Below are positions 1-8,334 of a stretch of DNA of 63,311 bases, one piece after another. Source of the DNA: Variovorax sp. JS1663. GTDB lineage: Bacteria; Pseudomonadota; Gammaproteobacteria; Burkholderiales; Burkholderiaceae_C. Position 1 is the stretch's first letter. The number at the start of each line of letters is the position of its first letter. The stretch spans positions 1 to 63,311 of the forward strand of contig NZ_LYMK01000041.1 in NCBI RefSeq assembly GCF_002157355.1, given 5' to 3'. The translations under genes and the position numbers were made by a program. Below the pieces are notes generated by a model. The model was given only the letters and a program-made list of their open reading frames with translations, was not told where the DNA came from and ran no database searches.

Positions 1-290
1 GTGATGTTCAGGTCCGCGAAGGTCTTGAGCTCGCCCGCGTCGGTCCTGCCGTCGTGGTTGGCATCGACCCACACGCGCAGGTCGTTCCAGGCCGCGTCGG
101 CGCTGTCGAAGAGGTTGTCGGCGTTCGAGTCGAGCGACTTCAATGCCGCGAAGCCGTTCAGCGAGATTTCACCCGGCGCCTCAACAAATAGCGCGCGCAA
201 CTCGGGTTTCAGCTCCAAATCATTTGGCGATGCCGCACCCGCTTGATTTGAAAAAACAAAAACCAACAGCGATATGCAGAGATATTTCAC
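1..290 (-). CDS. Secreted EF-hand/RTX-like calcium-binding protein, N-terminal part (runs off left edge)
   Basis: Open minus-strand frame with a GTG start at 290, continuing past the left edge; 96 complete codons are visible. The first 20 or so residues form a signal peptide: a lysine, a hydrophobic stretch (LCISLLVFVF) and an AGAA cleavage region. Two Asp/Asn-rich loops follow. One reads LDSNADNLFD; the other, WVDANHDGRTDAGEL, is close to an EF-hand or dockerin loop. The combination (FAALKSLDSNAD... then a D-rich loop followed by L) is typical of very large hemolysin-type calcium-binding proteins. Function cannot be given from this fragment. It lies last in a run of four minus-strand genes coding exported proteins. 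GTG is chosen because it directly precedes the signal peptide; the ribosome binding site is weak. Confidence 0.6.
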   Translation of the reverse strand, partial: MKYLCISLLVFVFSNQAGAASPNDLELKPELRALFVEAPGEISLNGFAALKSLDSNADNLFDSADAAWNDLRVWVDANHDGRTDAGELKTFADLNI

Positions 291-390
291 TTGCTTAATC
301 TCACTCAGATTTGTTTGCAGATAACATTAAAACCAAATCAAGGCACATATTGCTTCAACTTCTCTGAGCTGGATTGTCGAATCTTCTCTA

Positions 391-1179
391 TCATTTCAAA
401 ATATCGCGCAGCGATTTCCGATGAGGAAAGCGTGTTTTGAGCGCCAAAAACGGATCAACAGCCGTTCCATGCCAATTCAGTGCTGCATTCACTGCATCAA
501 ACCACATCCGCCCTTCACGCAGTTTCATATTATTGAACAGACCGCCTTCGACCAACGCCATCCAAGGAAAACTAACTCGCGAATTTTTGATACACAGGCT
601 GGAATCAAGCATTAATAGAATTCTTCCGCGAGCATTCATCAGCCTGCTAGCGTTAACATCGGAAAAAGCCAATTTCCACGAAAGATACAGCGGAAAATCC
701 ACTGCAGCTGGAGGCGAAAGAGCTGTTTCCTGGCGCAACCAAAAGAAGTCAGCTTCGCTTTCTTCTTTGTTCATTAGAGGAACCACGCCACCATTCCGGA
801 GATCGGGGAAAAGTACGAGCATGAGTTCGTCGTACTTTTTCTCATTCTTCAACCGGTCGAGCAAAGCCACTCGCGAGCCGTATTGCATTTGGCCTTGTGA
901 ATAGAGCGGCTTACGCTGGATGTTTGAAGCGCACCCGGACAGCGCCATGATCACCAATAAGATTGAAGCAGTTTTCTTTATGGGGATCGTAGCTCGGGTC
1001 AGCTTCACAAGACTGATGCAAGCGGCCACAAGAAAAGCAGAAAAAGCAAAAGCAGTCAAATCGAATGCCAAGCGACGGAATGCATGCTCAGTGAAGTAGC
1101 AGGCGCAACGCGCCCATATGTCACCCGAGCTCACACAGATTCGTGCAAAACTATGACTCATCATTTTTCTCGGACTCAT
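391..1179 (-). CDS. Hypothetical lipoprotein
   Basis: Not recognised. The frame codes 262 residues. A lipobox (ILLVIMALSGC) lies near residues 73-83, and a first hydrophobic segment near 41-57. If translation starts at the first ATG, the protein has two hydrophobic segments and overlaps the upstream gene by 29 bases. A GTG at 1008 would give a conventional lipoprotein of about 205 residues with a short basic signal peptide, but it has no clear ribosome binding site. ATGs at 1164 and 1161 are also possible. The mature part is soluble-looking and has no motif I recognise. Base composition is AT-richer than most of the window, suggesting an acquired segment. It belongs to the 1-2040 block of exported proteins. 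Confidence 0.5.
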   Translation of the reverse strand: MSPRKMMSHSFARICVSSGDIWARCACYFTEHAFRRLAFDLTAFAFSAFLVAACISLVKLTRATIPIKKTASILLVIMALSGCASNIQRKPLYSQGQMQYGSRVALLDRLKNEKKYDELMLVLFPDLRNGGVVPLMNKEESEADFFWLRQETALSPPAAVDFPLYLSWKLAFSDVNASRLMNARGRILLMLDSSLCIKNSRVSFPWMALVEGGLFNNMKLREGRMWFDAVNAALNWHGTAVDPFLALKTRFPHRKSLRDILK

Positions 1180-1618
1180 TTTTCTGATTTAGAAAGCGTC
1201 CCTGAGACGGCAGGCGCCGCATCAAAGTCCACGCCTCAGGCCGTGGGTCGTACCTGTTGAATGAACCCGATGCGTGCAATGCGCCGCGCGCAGGACAGGC
1301 AGGCGCGACGTCTTCGACTTCGGATGTCAACGTGCTCATTACCGAATAGCCGGCGTACTCTTGCTGGACGCGGCGAAGAAAGATGCCCGTTGCCTCGTCA
1401 GCGTTGCCCGCCGACTCCAGGGTGTGAACGAGCCTGATCTGCAGGCCTTGAACGCCTTTTCGAAGAACGGCTGAGATCAGATAGCGGGTCCGCTTGCCCG
1501 AAGCGAATTGCGTCTTGGGGACCGAGCAAGCCAGCGGTTCAGCAGGCGACGCCATCGCCGGCTCCACGCTCTGCATGGCAAGAAAGAGCATTAACCATCT
1601 GCCGAGCCAGCGGTTCAC
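1151..1618 (-). CDS. Hypothetical exported protein
   Basis: 155 residues from a GTG start at 1618. The start overlaps the stop of the preceding gene in a GTGA arrangement, which favours it over an ATG further upstream. The N-terminus (NRWLGRWLMLFLAMQSVEP, then AMA) is a plausible Sec signal peptide. The mature part has three cysteines and no motif I recognise; the C-terminus is hydrophilic (Gln, Asn, Glu, Lys, Ser). Close packing with both neighbours suggests co-transcription and probably a shared function, perhaps linked to the calcium-binding-type protein at the left edge; that link is inference only. Confidence 0.5.
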   Translation of the reverse strand: MNRWLGRWLMLFLAMQSVEPAMASPAEPLACSVPKTQFASGKRTRYLISAVLRKGVQGLQIRLVHTLESAGNADEATGIFLRRVQQEYAGYSVMSTLTSEVEDVAPACPARGALHASGSFNRYDPRPEAWTLMRRLPSQGRFLNQKNESEKNDES

Positions 1619-2040
1619 TTCGCGCCCCCGCAAGGCCCTTCTGCTGAACGCAGCCACATGCACTGGCCGGGAACGGTGATCAGCTTGCCCTCCGCAGTCA
1701 CCTCGATGCAGCTACCCTCCCAGCTGACACCGCCGTTGGCCACATGGATCGGATTGCGCGAAGGGACAACGACGCCATTGATGCGCGTCTCGTGGCACAT
1801 AACGAATTCTCGAAGCACGTGGCTCGGCGGCATTTTCGGACCGCGTTCCCGTGGTTCCGACCCATCCGCCGCCGCCTCCCCAGATGCACCGGCCGTCGGT
1901 CGTTCGATGCCCGCGCAGCCGGCAACATCCAAAGCCGTCGAACCGACCGCGAGTACACAGAACACGCGGATGGCGAAGCAACGGGCTGGCGCCCATGCCT
2001 CAGCCAACACGGCGCTCATTGGCGCGAAGCTCCAACTCAT
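1615..2040 (-). CDS. Hypothetical lipoprotein-like exported protein
   Basis: 141 residues. The ATG at 2040 is preceded by AGGGAGAG at good spacing, so it is preferred to an ATG 12 codons upstream. The N-terminus is hydrophobic (FAIRVFCVLAVGSTALDVAGC) and ends in a lipobox-like VAGC, so a lipid-anchored envelope protein is likely. The mature part has several cysteines and a compact C-terminal domain (residues ~75-141), with no family I can name. It is the first gene of the four-gene minus-strand block, divergent from pfp. Confidence 0.5.
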   Translation of the reverse strand: MSWSFAPMSAVLAEAWAPARCFAIRVFCVLAVGSTALDVAGCAGIERPTAGASGEAAADGSEPRERGPKMPPSHVLREFVMCHETRINGVVVPSRNPIHVANGGVSWEGSCIEVTAEGKLITVPGQCMWLRSAEGPCGGAK

Positions 2041-2144
2041 CAACTCTCCCTGATCTCGTTTTTTGAAAGGCAGCAACTTGCTCCCTGCTTTTTGGGCCGC
2101 CGGAGAATATCCGAGAGAACACCGTCAAAGCGAGCAAAATTGCC

Positions 2145-2181
2145 TTTGATCAAATCCGCTAGCACTTGTGCTCTACACAAG
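2145..2181. promoter_or_regulatory. Two palindromes in the intergenic region upstream of pfp
   Basis: A perfect 10-base palindrome TTTGATCAAA lies at 2145-2154. A perfect inverted repeat CTTGTG-N5-CACAAG lies at 2165-2181. Both sit between the divergent gene at 2040 and pfp at 2213. Their position and dyad symmetry fit operator sites, and the second could instead form a small RNA hairpin in the leader. I do not recognise a specific regulator and could not place a convincing -35/-10 pair. Confidence 0.3.
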
Positions 2182-2212
2182 CGCCGCGGGCTCATCTCCA
2201 GGAGTTAATCCA

Positions 2213-3469
2213 ATGCCTGTCAACGCCTTCTATGCCCAGTCCGGCGGCGTCACCTCCGTGATCAACGCCTCCGCCGCGGGCGTCATCGAGACGGCACGCC
2301 GGCATGCCGACCGCATCGGCACCGTCTATGCCGGGCGCAACGGCATCCTCGGCGCGCTGGCCGAGGACCTGATCGACACCGGCCTCGAATCGGCCGAGGC
2401 CATCGCGGCGCTGCGCACCACGCCCGCGGGCGCCTTTGGCTCCTGCCGCTACAAGCTCAAGTCGCTGGAGAAGAACCGCCGCGAGTACGAGCGGCTGATC
2501 GAGGTCTTCAAGGCGCACGGCATCGGCTACTTCTTCTACAACGGCGGCGGCGATTCGGCCGACACCTGCTTCAAGGTGAGCCAGCTCTCGCAGTCGATGG
2601 GCTATGCGCTGCAGGCGATCCACGTGCCCAAGACCATCGACAACGACCTGCCGCTGACGGACTGCTGCCCGGGCTTCGGCTCGGTCGCGAAGTACGTCGC
2701 GGTGTCGACACTCGAGGCTTCGCTGGACGTGCGCTCGATGGCCGCGACATCGACCAAGGTCTTCGTGCTGGAGGTGATGGGCCGCCATGCAGGATGGATC
2801 GCCGCGGCGGGCGGGCTGGCGGCGGACCACGGCATTCCGGTGGTGATCCTGTTCCCCGAGATTCCCTTCGACCAGCCGGCCTTCCTCGCGCGCGTGGATG
2901 CGCTGGTCAAGCACCACGGCTATTGCACGGTGGTGGTGTCCGAAGGCGCACACCATCCCGACGGCAGCTTCCTCGCGGAGCAGGGCACGAAGGACGCGTT
3001 CGGGCACGCGCAGCTCGGCGGCGCGGCGCCGGTGGTGGCGCAGATGGTGAAGGAGGCGCTGGGCTACAAGTTCCACTGGGCCGTGGCCGACTACCTGCAG
3101 CGCTCGGCGCGCCACATCGCCTCGGCCACCGACGCGCGCCAGGCCTATGAGCTGGGCCAGCACGCGGTGGAGCTGGCGCTGGAAGGCAAGAATTCGGTGA
3201 TGCCGACCATCGAGCGCACCTCCGACTCGCCCTATGCCTACCGCATCGGCAGCGCGCCGCTGGACCAGGTGGCCAATGCCGAGAAGTTCATGCCGCGCGA
3301 CTACATCTCGGCCGATGGCTACGGCATCAGCGACAAGGGCCGCGCCTACCTGCTGCCGCTGATCCAGGGCGAGGACTACCCCAGCTACCGCGACGGGCTG
3401 CCGGTCTACGTGACGCTGCAGAACCATCCGGTGGCCAAGAAGCTGCCACCCTTCGAGATCACGAAGTGA
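2213..3469 (+). CDS. pfp: Pyrophosphate-dependent 6-phosphofructokinase
   Basis: Interconverts fructose 6-phosphate and fructose 1,6-bisphosphate using PPi in the cytoplasm, a reversible glycolytic step. 418 residues from the ATG at 2213, which has CAGGAG upstream; an in-frame ATG 15 codons earlier has none. The phosphate-binding loop is GGGDS (residues 111-115), in place of the GGDGS of ATP-dependent enzymes, which supports PPi use. The catalytic PKTIDND motif is at 139-145 and MGRHAGW at 189-195; length matches the PPi-dependent family. The stop codon overlaps the GTG start of the next gene. Many Burkholderiales lack a usual ATP-PFK, so this enzyme may serve mainly in gluconeogenesis (family knowledge). 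Confidence 0.93.
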   Translation: MPVNAFYAQSGGVTSVINASAAGVIETARRHADRIGTVYAGRNGILGALAEDLIDTGLESAEAIAALRTTPAGAFGSCRYKLKSLEKNRREYERLIEVFKAHGIGYFFYNGGGDSADTCFKVSQLSQSMGYALQAIHVPKTIDNDLPLTDCCPGFGSVAKYVAVSTLEASLDVRSMAATSTKVFVLEVMGRHAGWIAAAGGLAADHGIPVVILFPEIPFDQPAFLARVDALVKHHGYCTVVVSEGAHHPDGSFLAEQGTKDAFGHAQLGGAAPVVAQMVKEALGYKFHWAVADYLQRSARHIASATDARQAYELGQHAVELALEGKNSVMPTIERTSDSPYAYRIGSAPLDQVANAEKFMPRDYISADGYGISDKGRAYLLPLIQGEDYPSYRDGLPVYVTLQNHPVAKKLPPFEITK

Positions 3470-3753
3470 AGCCTGCGACGCCGCTGCCCGACGCCACGCG
3501 CTGCCCCCTGTGCAGCGAAGCCAACCGCTGCTCCATCGAACTCGAACGCGAGACGGGCCAGCCTCAGGGTCCCTGCTGGTGCATGCAGACCCCGATGCCT
3601 CCGTCAGTATTGGCACGTGTGCCGGCCGAGGCGCGCGGCCTCGCCTGCATCTGCGCCCGCTGTGCTACGCAGGCGGCGACGGAGATGGCGGCTCCTGTGG
3701 TGCCACCTCCGGCTCCGGCGCCGGTGGCGGCTCTTCATCAGTCCCAGGCATGA
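3466..3753 (+). CDS. Cysteine-rich CWC family protein
   Basis: 95 residues from a GTG that overlaps the pfp stop (GTGA), so it is probably translationally coupled to pfp. Cysteine pairs are arranged as CPLCSEANRC ... GPCWC ... ACICARC, the pattern of the small Cys_rich_CWC family, which probably binds zinc. No function is established. The last 30 residues are an Ala/Pro-rich tail that departs from the compact core. The 3' end overlaps the opposite-strand metallopeptidase gene by 89 bases. Confidence 0.75.
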   Translation: MKPATPLPDATRCPLCSEANRCSIELERETGQPQGPCWCMQTPMPPSVLARVPAEARGLACICARCATQAATEMAAPVVPPPAPAPVAALHQSQA

Positions 3754-4975
3754 CCGCCGGCGGCGCGGCGCCGCCCTTGCGCTGCTGCGCGATCACCTCG
3801 TGGATGAACTGCAGCTTGCGCACCGCCTCGCGCGGCAGCACGAAGGGATAGAAATCGGGCTGGCCCATGCTGCGCGAGAGCTCGTTGAGCACGTTGGTCA
3901 ATCGCACCCAGCCGTTGAGGAAGTCGAGGAACTCGCTCGCCTCGGGATGCTCCGGCTGCCAGAGGTCGGACAGCTCGAACAGGTCGCTGGTGAGCTCCAC
4001 GTTCTGCGCATCCACGCCGAAGCTCTTCGCCGTGTCGGCCGTGTCCGCCATGTGCAGGTAGTGGGCCCAGGTCTCGGCCCAGTCCTCCCACGGATGCGCG
4101 CTGGCATAGCTGGTGACGTGGTGATTGGCCCAGTCCGCGGGCGGACCGTTGTTGTAGTGGTTCTGCAGCGCGGCCGCGTAGTCGGCGCGCTCGTCGCCGA
4201 ATAGCTCGCGAAAGCCTTCGAGCCAGGGCGCGGGGTGCACCAGCAGGTCCCAGTAGTAGTGGCCGATCTCGTGGCGGAAGTGGCCGACCAGGGTGCGGTA
4301 GGGCTCGCGCATCTCGGCGCGGATGCGCTCGCGCACCGCGTCCTCGGCCTCCTCGGCGTTGAGGGTGATCACGCCCATCTGGTGGCCGGTCATCACGTGC
4401 GGGCCGCCCGGCAGGTTGCCGAGGAAGTCGAAGGCAAGGCCGTGCTCCGGGTCGGACAGGCGCGTGGCCACCGGCAGCTTCAGCGCCAGCAATTGCGAGA
4501 TCAGGCGCCGCTTGGCCAGCTCCAGCTTGCGCCACAGCTCGCCGTTGACCTCGATGGACAGGTCGGGGATGGTGCGCGTCACGCTGCAGGCCAGACACAT
4601 GCCGGGCACCAGGCCGTCGGTGTTGAAGGACGGATCGTCGCCCGCGCGCGGCGCGGGGACCATCCAGTTGCAGGCCGCCGGCGTCATCAGGTTTGCGCAG
4701 CAGCGGTAGGCCCGACCGCCAGCATCGCCGAAGACGGCGAAGGTGTCGGGCTCGGCGCCCTCGTGGGTGGCCGGTGCGAGAGGCACCACCCCGAGTTGCT
4801 CGATCACGTAGCCGAGCGGGGTCTGGCAGGCCAGGCAACGGCTGTTGTGCAGGAACACGGGCCGGCCGCACTGGCACTGGTAGGCGCGGGTGACGGTGGG
4901 GGCCTTCAGTTCGGCGGCGAGCGAGGATGCCCCACCGTCGTCGGCGGGCGTGGGGTCGGCGGTGGCGGGTTCCAT
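3665..4975 (-). CDS. Putative zinc-binding metallopeptidase (Peptidase_Mx family)
   Basis: 436 residues from the ATG at 4975, preceded by GAGAAG. The N-terminus has a zinc-ribbon-like set of cysteines (CQCGRP, CLAC, around residues 33-53), with further cysteines near 94-125. A metalloprotease HEIGH motif lies at 235-239, followed by a conserved region rich in Trp and His (WANHHVTSYASAHPWEDWAE). This layout fits the bacterial zinc-ribbon metallopeptidase family (formerly DUF2248); no substrate is known. The C-terminus is a Pro/Glu tail, coded by the DNA that overlaps the end of the CWC gene. Transcribed towards pfp and the CWC gene. Confidence 0.85.
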   Translation of the reverse strand: MEPATADPTPADDGGASSLAAELKAPTVTRAYQCQCGRPVFLHNSRCLACQTPLGYVIEQLGVVPLAPATHEGAEPDTFAVFGDAGGRAYRCCANLMTPAACNWMVPAPRAGDDPSFNTDGLVPGMCLACSVTRTIPDLSIEVNGELWRKLELAKRRLISQLLALKLPVATRLSDPEHGLAFDFLGNLPGGPHVMTGHQMGVITLNAEEAEDAVRERIRAEMREPYRTLVGHFRHEIGHYYWDLLVHPAPWLEGFRELFGDERADYAAALQNHYNNGPPADWANHHVTSYASAHPWEDWAETWAHYLHMADTADTAKSFGVDAQNVELTSDLFELSDLWQPEHPEASEFLDFLNGWVRLTNVLNELSRSMGQPDFYPFVLPREAVRKLQFIHEVIAQQRKGGAAPPAVMPGTDEEPPPAPEPEVAPQEPPSPSPPA

Positions 4976-5089
4976 GTGTTCTTCTCGGGGGCGCGAAAGG
5001 GAAGGCGGGCCATTTTGCGGTCGCCTGGCCGGCCGGCCCGGCGCGCAAACCCCGATATCCTTGTAGGACAGCCCGCCCGGCTGCGCCCG

Positions 5090-6544
5090 ATGACCGACGC
5101 CGTTCCCTCCACCCAGACCCTCACCGCCCGCTACGGCACCCGCTACCGCTGGCTGCTGCTGTTCTCCGTGATGGTGGGCGTGATGGCGTCGATCATGTCC
5201 TCGACCATCGTCAACGTGGCGATCCCGGGTCTGAGCCACCACTTCACGCTGGGGCAGGAACGGGCCCAGTGGGTCAGCTCCGGCTTCATGGTGGCGATGA
5301 CGGTCTCGATGCTCACCACGCCCTGGCTGCTGGCGCGCTACGGCTACCGCCGCACCTACGTCGGCACCATGGTGCTGCTGCTGGCCGGCGGCATCACGGG
5401 CGGGGTCGCGAACCACTTCCCGCTGGTGCTGGCCGCACGCGTGGCGGAGGGGCTGGCGGCCGGGGTGGTGCAGCCGATCCCCGCCATCATCATCCTGCGC
5501 GCCTTCGAGCCCCATGAGCAGGGCCGCGCGAGCGGCATCTTCGGCATGGGCGTGGTGCTGGCGCCGGCCATCGGGCCCAGCATCGGCGGTGTGCTGGTGG
5601 ATCTGTTCGGCTGGCGCTCGATCTTCTTCATGGTCGTGCCCTTCTGCCTGGCGTCGATCTGGCTGGCGTATCGCTTCGTGCCGGTCACCGCGCCGGGCGG
5701 CGCGACCGCGGCGCGCGGCGCGGCGCTGGACTGGGGCGGCGTGGCGCTGGGCACCGTGGGCACGTTGTGCCTGCTGAATGGCCTGGTGGAACTGCGCGGC
5801 GATGCACCGCTGCAGGCCGCGGCGCTGCTGGCCGGCGCCGGCCTGGCCTTCGGCGCCTTCGTGGCTTGGCAGCGGCGGGTGGCGGCCGCGGGCGGCGCGC
5901 CGCTGATGAACCTGGCGCTGTTCCATCACCGCCAGTTCGCCATGGGCAGCGTGGTCGCCTTCATCTACGGCACGGCGCTGTTCGGCTCGACCTACCTGCT
6001 GCCGGTCTACATGCAGGTGGGGCTGCAGCTGTCGGCCTCGCACGTCGGCACCATCCTGCTGCCGGCCGGCATCGTGCTGGCCTTCGCCATCGCGCTGGTG
6101 GGTCGGCTGGCGGACCGGCAGCCGACCTGGCTGCTGGTGAGCATCGGGCTGGCGCTGCTGGCCCTCTCCTTCGCGCTGATGCTGGTGCTGCGGCTGGACA
6201 GCGCGATCTGGCTGCTGGCCGTCTTCGCCGTGATCGGCCGCATCGGGCTGGGCTTCATCCTGCCCTCGCTCAACCTGGGCGCGATGCGGCCGCTGGAGAA
6301 ACCGCTGATCCCCCAGGGCGCGAGCGCGATCAACTTCCTGCGCATGCTGGGCGGCGCAGCCGGCGTGAGCCTGTGCGCGATCGTGCTCGAATGGCGGCTG
6401 GCCGCGCACGGCGATTCGCTGGCGAACCCGGCCACCAGCGCCGCGCGGCTGGCGGCCTTCGACGAGGTGTTCGCGCTGCTGGCGGCGCTATGCGCGCTGG
6501 CGATGTGCGCCGCCTGGCAACTGAAAGAAAAGCCTGGCGCCTGA
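5090..6544 (+). CDS. MFS transporter, DHA2 (EmrB/QacA-like) family
   Basis: Predicted inner-membrane proton-driven exporter, 484 residues, largely hydrophobic and long enough for 14 membrane segments. Near the N-terminus is DHA2-type sequence (MASIMSSTIVNVAIPGL, then WVSSGFMVAMTVSMLTTPW). The motif A-like loop LLARYGYRRTYVG follows the second segment. The substrate is unknown; relatives export drugs or organic compounds. No TolC or EmrA partner gene is adjacent. The ATG at 5090 is used because it precedes the first membrane segment; the ribosome binding site is weak. Confidence 0.85.
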   Translation: MTDAVPSTQTLTARYGTRYRWLLLFSVMVGVMASIMSSTIVNVAIPGLSHHFTLGQERAQWVSSGFMVAMTVSMLTTPWLLARYGYRRTYVGTMVLLLAGGITGGVANHFPLVLAARVAEGLAAGVVQPIPAIIILRAFEPHEQGRASGIFGMGVVLAPAIGPSIGGVLVDLFGWRSIFFMVVPFCLASIWLAYRFVPVTAPGGATAARGAALDWGGVALGTVGTLCLLNGLVELRGDAPLQAAALLAGAGLAFGAFVAWQRRVAAAGGAPLMNLALFHHRQFAMGSVVAFIYGTALFGSTYLLPVYMQVGLQLSASHVGTILLPAGIVLAFAIALVGRLADRQPTWLLVSIGLALLALSFALMLVLRLDSAIWLLAVFAVIGRIGLGFILPSLNLGAMRPLEKPLIPQGASAINFLRMLGGAAGVSLCAIVLEWRLAAHGDSLANPATSAARLAAFDEVFALLAALCALAMCAAWQLKEKPGA

Positions 6545-6573
6545 GTGGGCGCCGCTGCGTTCTAATAGCCGGC

Positions 6574-7338
6574 ATGTGCCAACTGCTCGGAATGAACTGC
6601 AACACGCCCACGGACGTGACCTTCAGTTTCACGGGCTTCGCGCAGCGCGGCGGCCGCACCGACCACCATGCCGACGGCTGGGGCATCGCCTTCTTCGAGG
6701 ACCGGGGGCTGCGGCATTTCGTCGACCACCAGCCGGCCTGCGAATCGCCGGTGGCCGATCTGATCCGGCGCTACCCGATCAAGAGCCGCCACGTCATCGC
6801 CCACATCCGCAAGGCCACGCAGGGCGCGGTGAACCTGCAGAACTGCCACCCCTTCGTGCGCGAGCTGTGGGGCCGCTACTGGGTGTTCGCCCACAACGGT
6901 GACCTGAAGGACTTCCGCCCGCGCCTGCACGGCAACTTCCACCCGGTGGGCAGCACCGACAGCGAGCATGCCTTCTGCTGGATCATGCAGGAGCTGGCCA
7001 AGTCGCATGCCGGCGTGCCGACGGTCGAGGAGCTGACGCTCACGCTGCGCGAGCTGGCGCCGCGCTTCGCGCGCCACGGCAGCTTCAACTTCATGCTCTC
7101 GAACGGGCAGGCGCTGTGGTCCCATGCCTCCACGCACCTCTGGTACATCGAGCGGCGCCATCCCTTCCTGACGGCGGAGCTGTCGGATGAGGACTTGTCC
7201 ATCGACTTCGCGCAGCACACCACGCCCGACGATCGCGTGGCGGTGGTGGTCACCGCGCCCCTGACCACCAACGAGACCTGGACCGCTTTCATGCCCGGCG
7301 AGTTGGCGGTGTTCGTCGACGGCCAGCGACAAAGCTGA
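6574..7338 (+). CDS. Class II glutamine amidotransferase domain protein (YafJ-like)
   Basis: 254 residues. After Met removal, Cys2 is the N-terminal nucleophile expected of Ntn-type class II glutaminase domains. Later motifs support this: HADGWGIAFF (residues ~32-41), VIAHIRKAT and FAHNGDL. No second (synthetase) domain is present, so the acceptor of the released ammonia is unknown; the family includes E. coli YafJ. It lies 29 bases downstream of the MFS gene and may share its transcript. Its 3' end faces gshB. Confidence 0.85.
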   Translation: MCQLLGMNCNTPTDVTFSFTGFAQRGGRTDHHADGWGIAFFEDRGLRHFVDHQPACESPVADLIRRYPIKSRHVIAHIRKATQGAVNLQNCHPFVRELWGRYWVFAHNGDLKDFRPRLHGNFHPVGSTDSEHAFCWIMQELAKSHAGVPTVEELTLTLRELAPRFARHGSFNFMLSNGQALWSHASTHLWYIERRHPFLTAELSDEDLSIDFAQHTTPDDRVAVVVTAPLTTNETWTAFMPGELAVFVDGQRQS

Positions 7339-7392
7339 GCGCTCCCCGGGTTCCCCCAAAGCGCTGGCGTTGGGCTGAGAGCCTGAGTGAGG

Positions 7393-8334
7393 CTAGCGCA
7401 GTTCCGCCTCGAGCGCGTCGATGAACATGGCCGGCACGTCGAAGCCGGTCTGCTCGGTGATCTCCTGGAAGCAGGTCGGGCTGGTCACGTTGATCTCGGT
7501 CAGCGCATTGCCGATCACGTCCAGCCCGATCAGCAGCAGCCCGCGCTCGCTGAGCACCGGGCCGATGGCCTCGGCGATGCGCCGGTCCTGGTCGGTCAGC
7601 GGCTGGGCCACGCCTTTGCCGCCGGCGGCCAGGTTGCCGCGCACCTCGGTGCCCTGGGGAATGCGCGCCAGGCTGAAGGGCACGGCCTGCCCGGCGATCA
7701 CCAGGATGCGCTTGTCGCCCTGCGTGATCTCGGGCACGAAGCGCTGCACCATGAGGGTCTGCTCCCCATGATTGTTGAGCGTCTCGACGATGGAACCCAG
7801 GTTGAGCCCGTCGGCCCGCACGCGGAAGATCCCCATGCCACCCATGCCGTCCAGCGGCTTGAGGATGATGTCCTGGTGCTCGGCATGGAAGGCGCGCACC
7901 GCGGCCGGATCGCGCGTGACCAGCGTGGGCGTGGTGTATTCGGCGAACTCCATGATCGCCAGCTTCTCTGGATGGTCGCGCAGCGCGCGCGGGCGGTTGA
8001 TCACGCGCGCGCCCTCGCGCTCGGCCTGCTCCAGCAGGTGCGTGGCGTAGATGTATTCGGCGTCGAAGGGCGGGTCCTTGCGCATCAGCACCGCGTCGAA
8101 GGCATGCAGGGGCCGCTCGATCACGGCCTCCTCGCGGAACCAGGCCTGCTCGCCGGTGAGCGTGATTTCGCGCACTTTCGCGATGACGGGGCGCCCGCGC
8201 TGCCAGGTGAGGTCCTGCGGCACGCAGGCCGAGAGCTTGTGCCCGCGGCGCTGGGCCTCGCGCATCATCGAGAAGGTGGTGTCCTTGTAGATCTTGAACT
8301 GCTCGAGAGGGTCCGCAACGAAAAGGATGTGCAT
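7393..8334 (-). CDS. gshB: Glutathione synthase
   Basis: Joins gamma-glutamylcysteine and glycine with ATP, the second step of glutathione synthesis. 313 residues, normal for the family. N-terminal GshB domain (MHILFVADP..., DAVLMRKDPPFD around 90) and C-terminal ATP-grasp domain with the loop KPLDGMGGMGIFRV (~155-168) and the Mg/ATP site EINVTSPTCFQEI (~285). The ATG overlaps the benE stop by one base (TGATG), implying translational coupling in the minus-strand order kup-benE-gshB. gshA lies about 3.4 kb upstream on the same strand. Confidence 0.95.
   Translation of the reverse strand: MHILFVADPLEQFKIYKDTTFSMMREAQRRGHKLSACVPQDLTWQRGRPVIAKVREITLTGEQAWFREEAVIERPLHAFDAVLMRKDPPFDAEYIYATHLLEQAEREGARVINRPRALRDHPEKLAIMEFAEYTTPTLVTRDPAAVRAFHAEHQDIILKPLDGMGGMGIFRVRADGLNLGSIVETLNNHGEQTLMVQRFVPEITQGDKRILVIAGQAVPFSLARIPQGTEVRGNLAAGGKGVAQPLTDQDRRIAEAIGPVLSERGLLLIGLDVIGNALTEINVTSPTCFQEITEQTGFDVPAMFIDALEAELR

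Noticed and set aside
4978..6409. Upstream extension of the metallopeptidase frame across the MFS gene
   Set aside because: His/Gln/Arg-rich antisense sequence; the ATG at 4975 gives the expected family N-terminus.
7339..7399. Possible terminator between the amidotransferase and gshB (AGCCT-GAGTG-AGGCT hairpin)
   Set aside because: Short stem, no T-run on either strand, and it overlaps the end of gshB; too weak to call.
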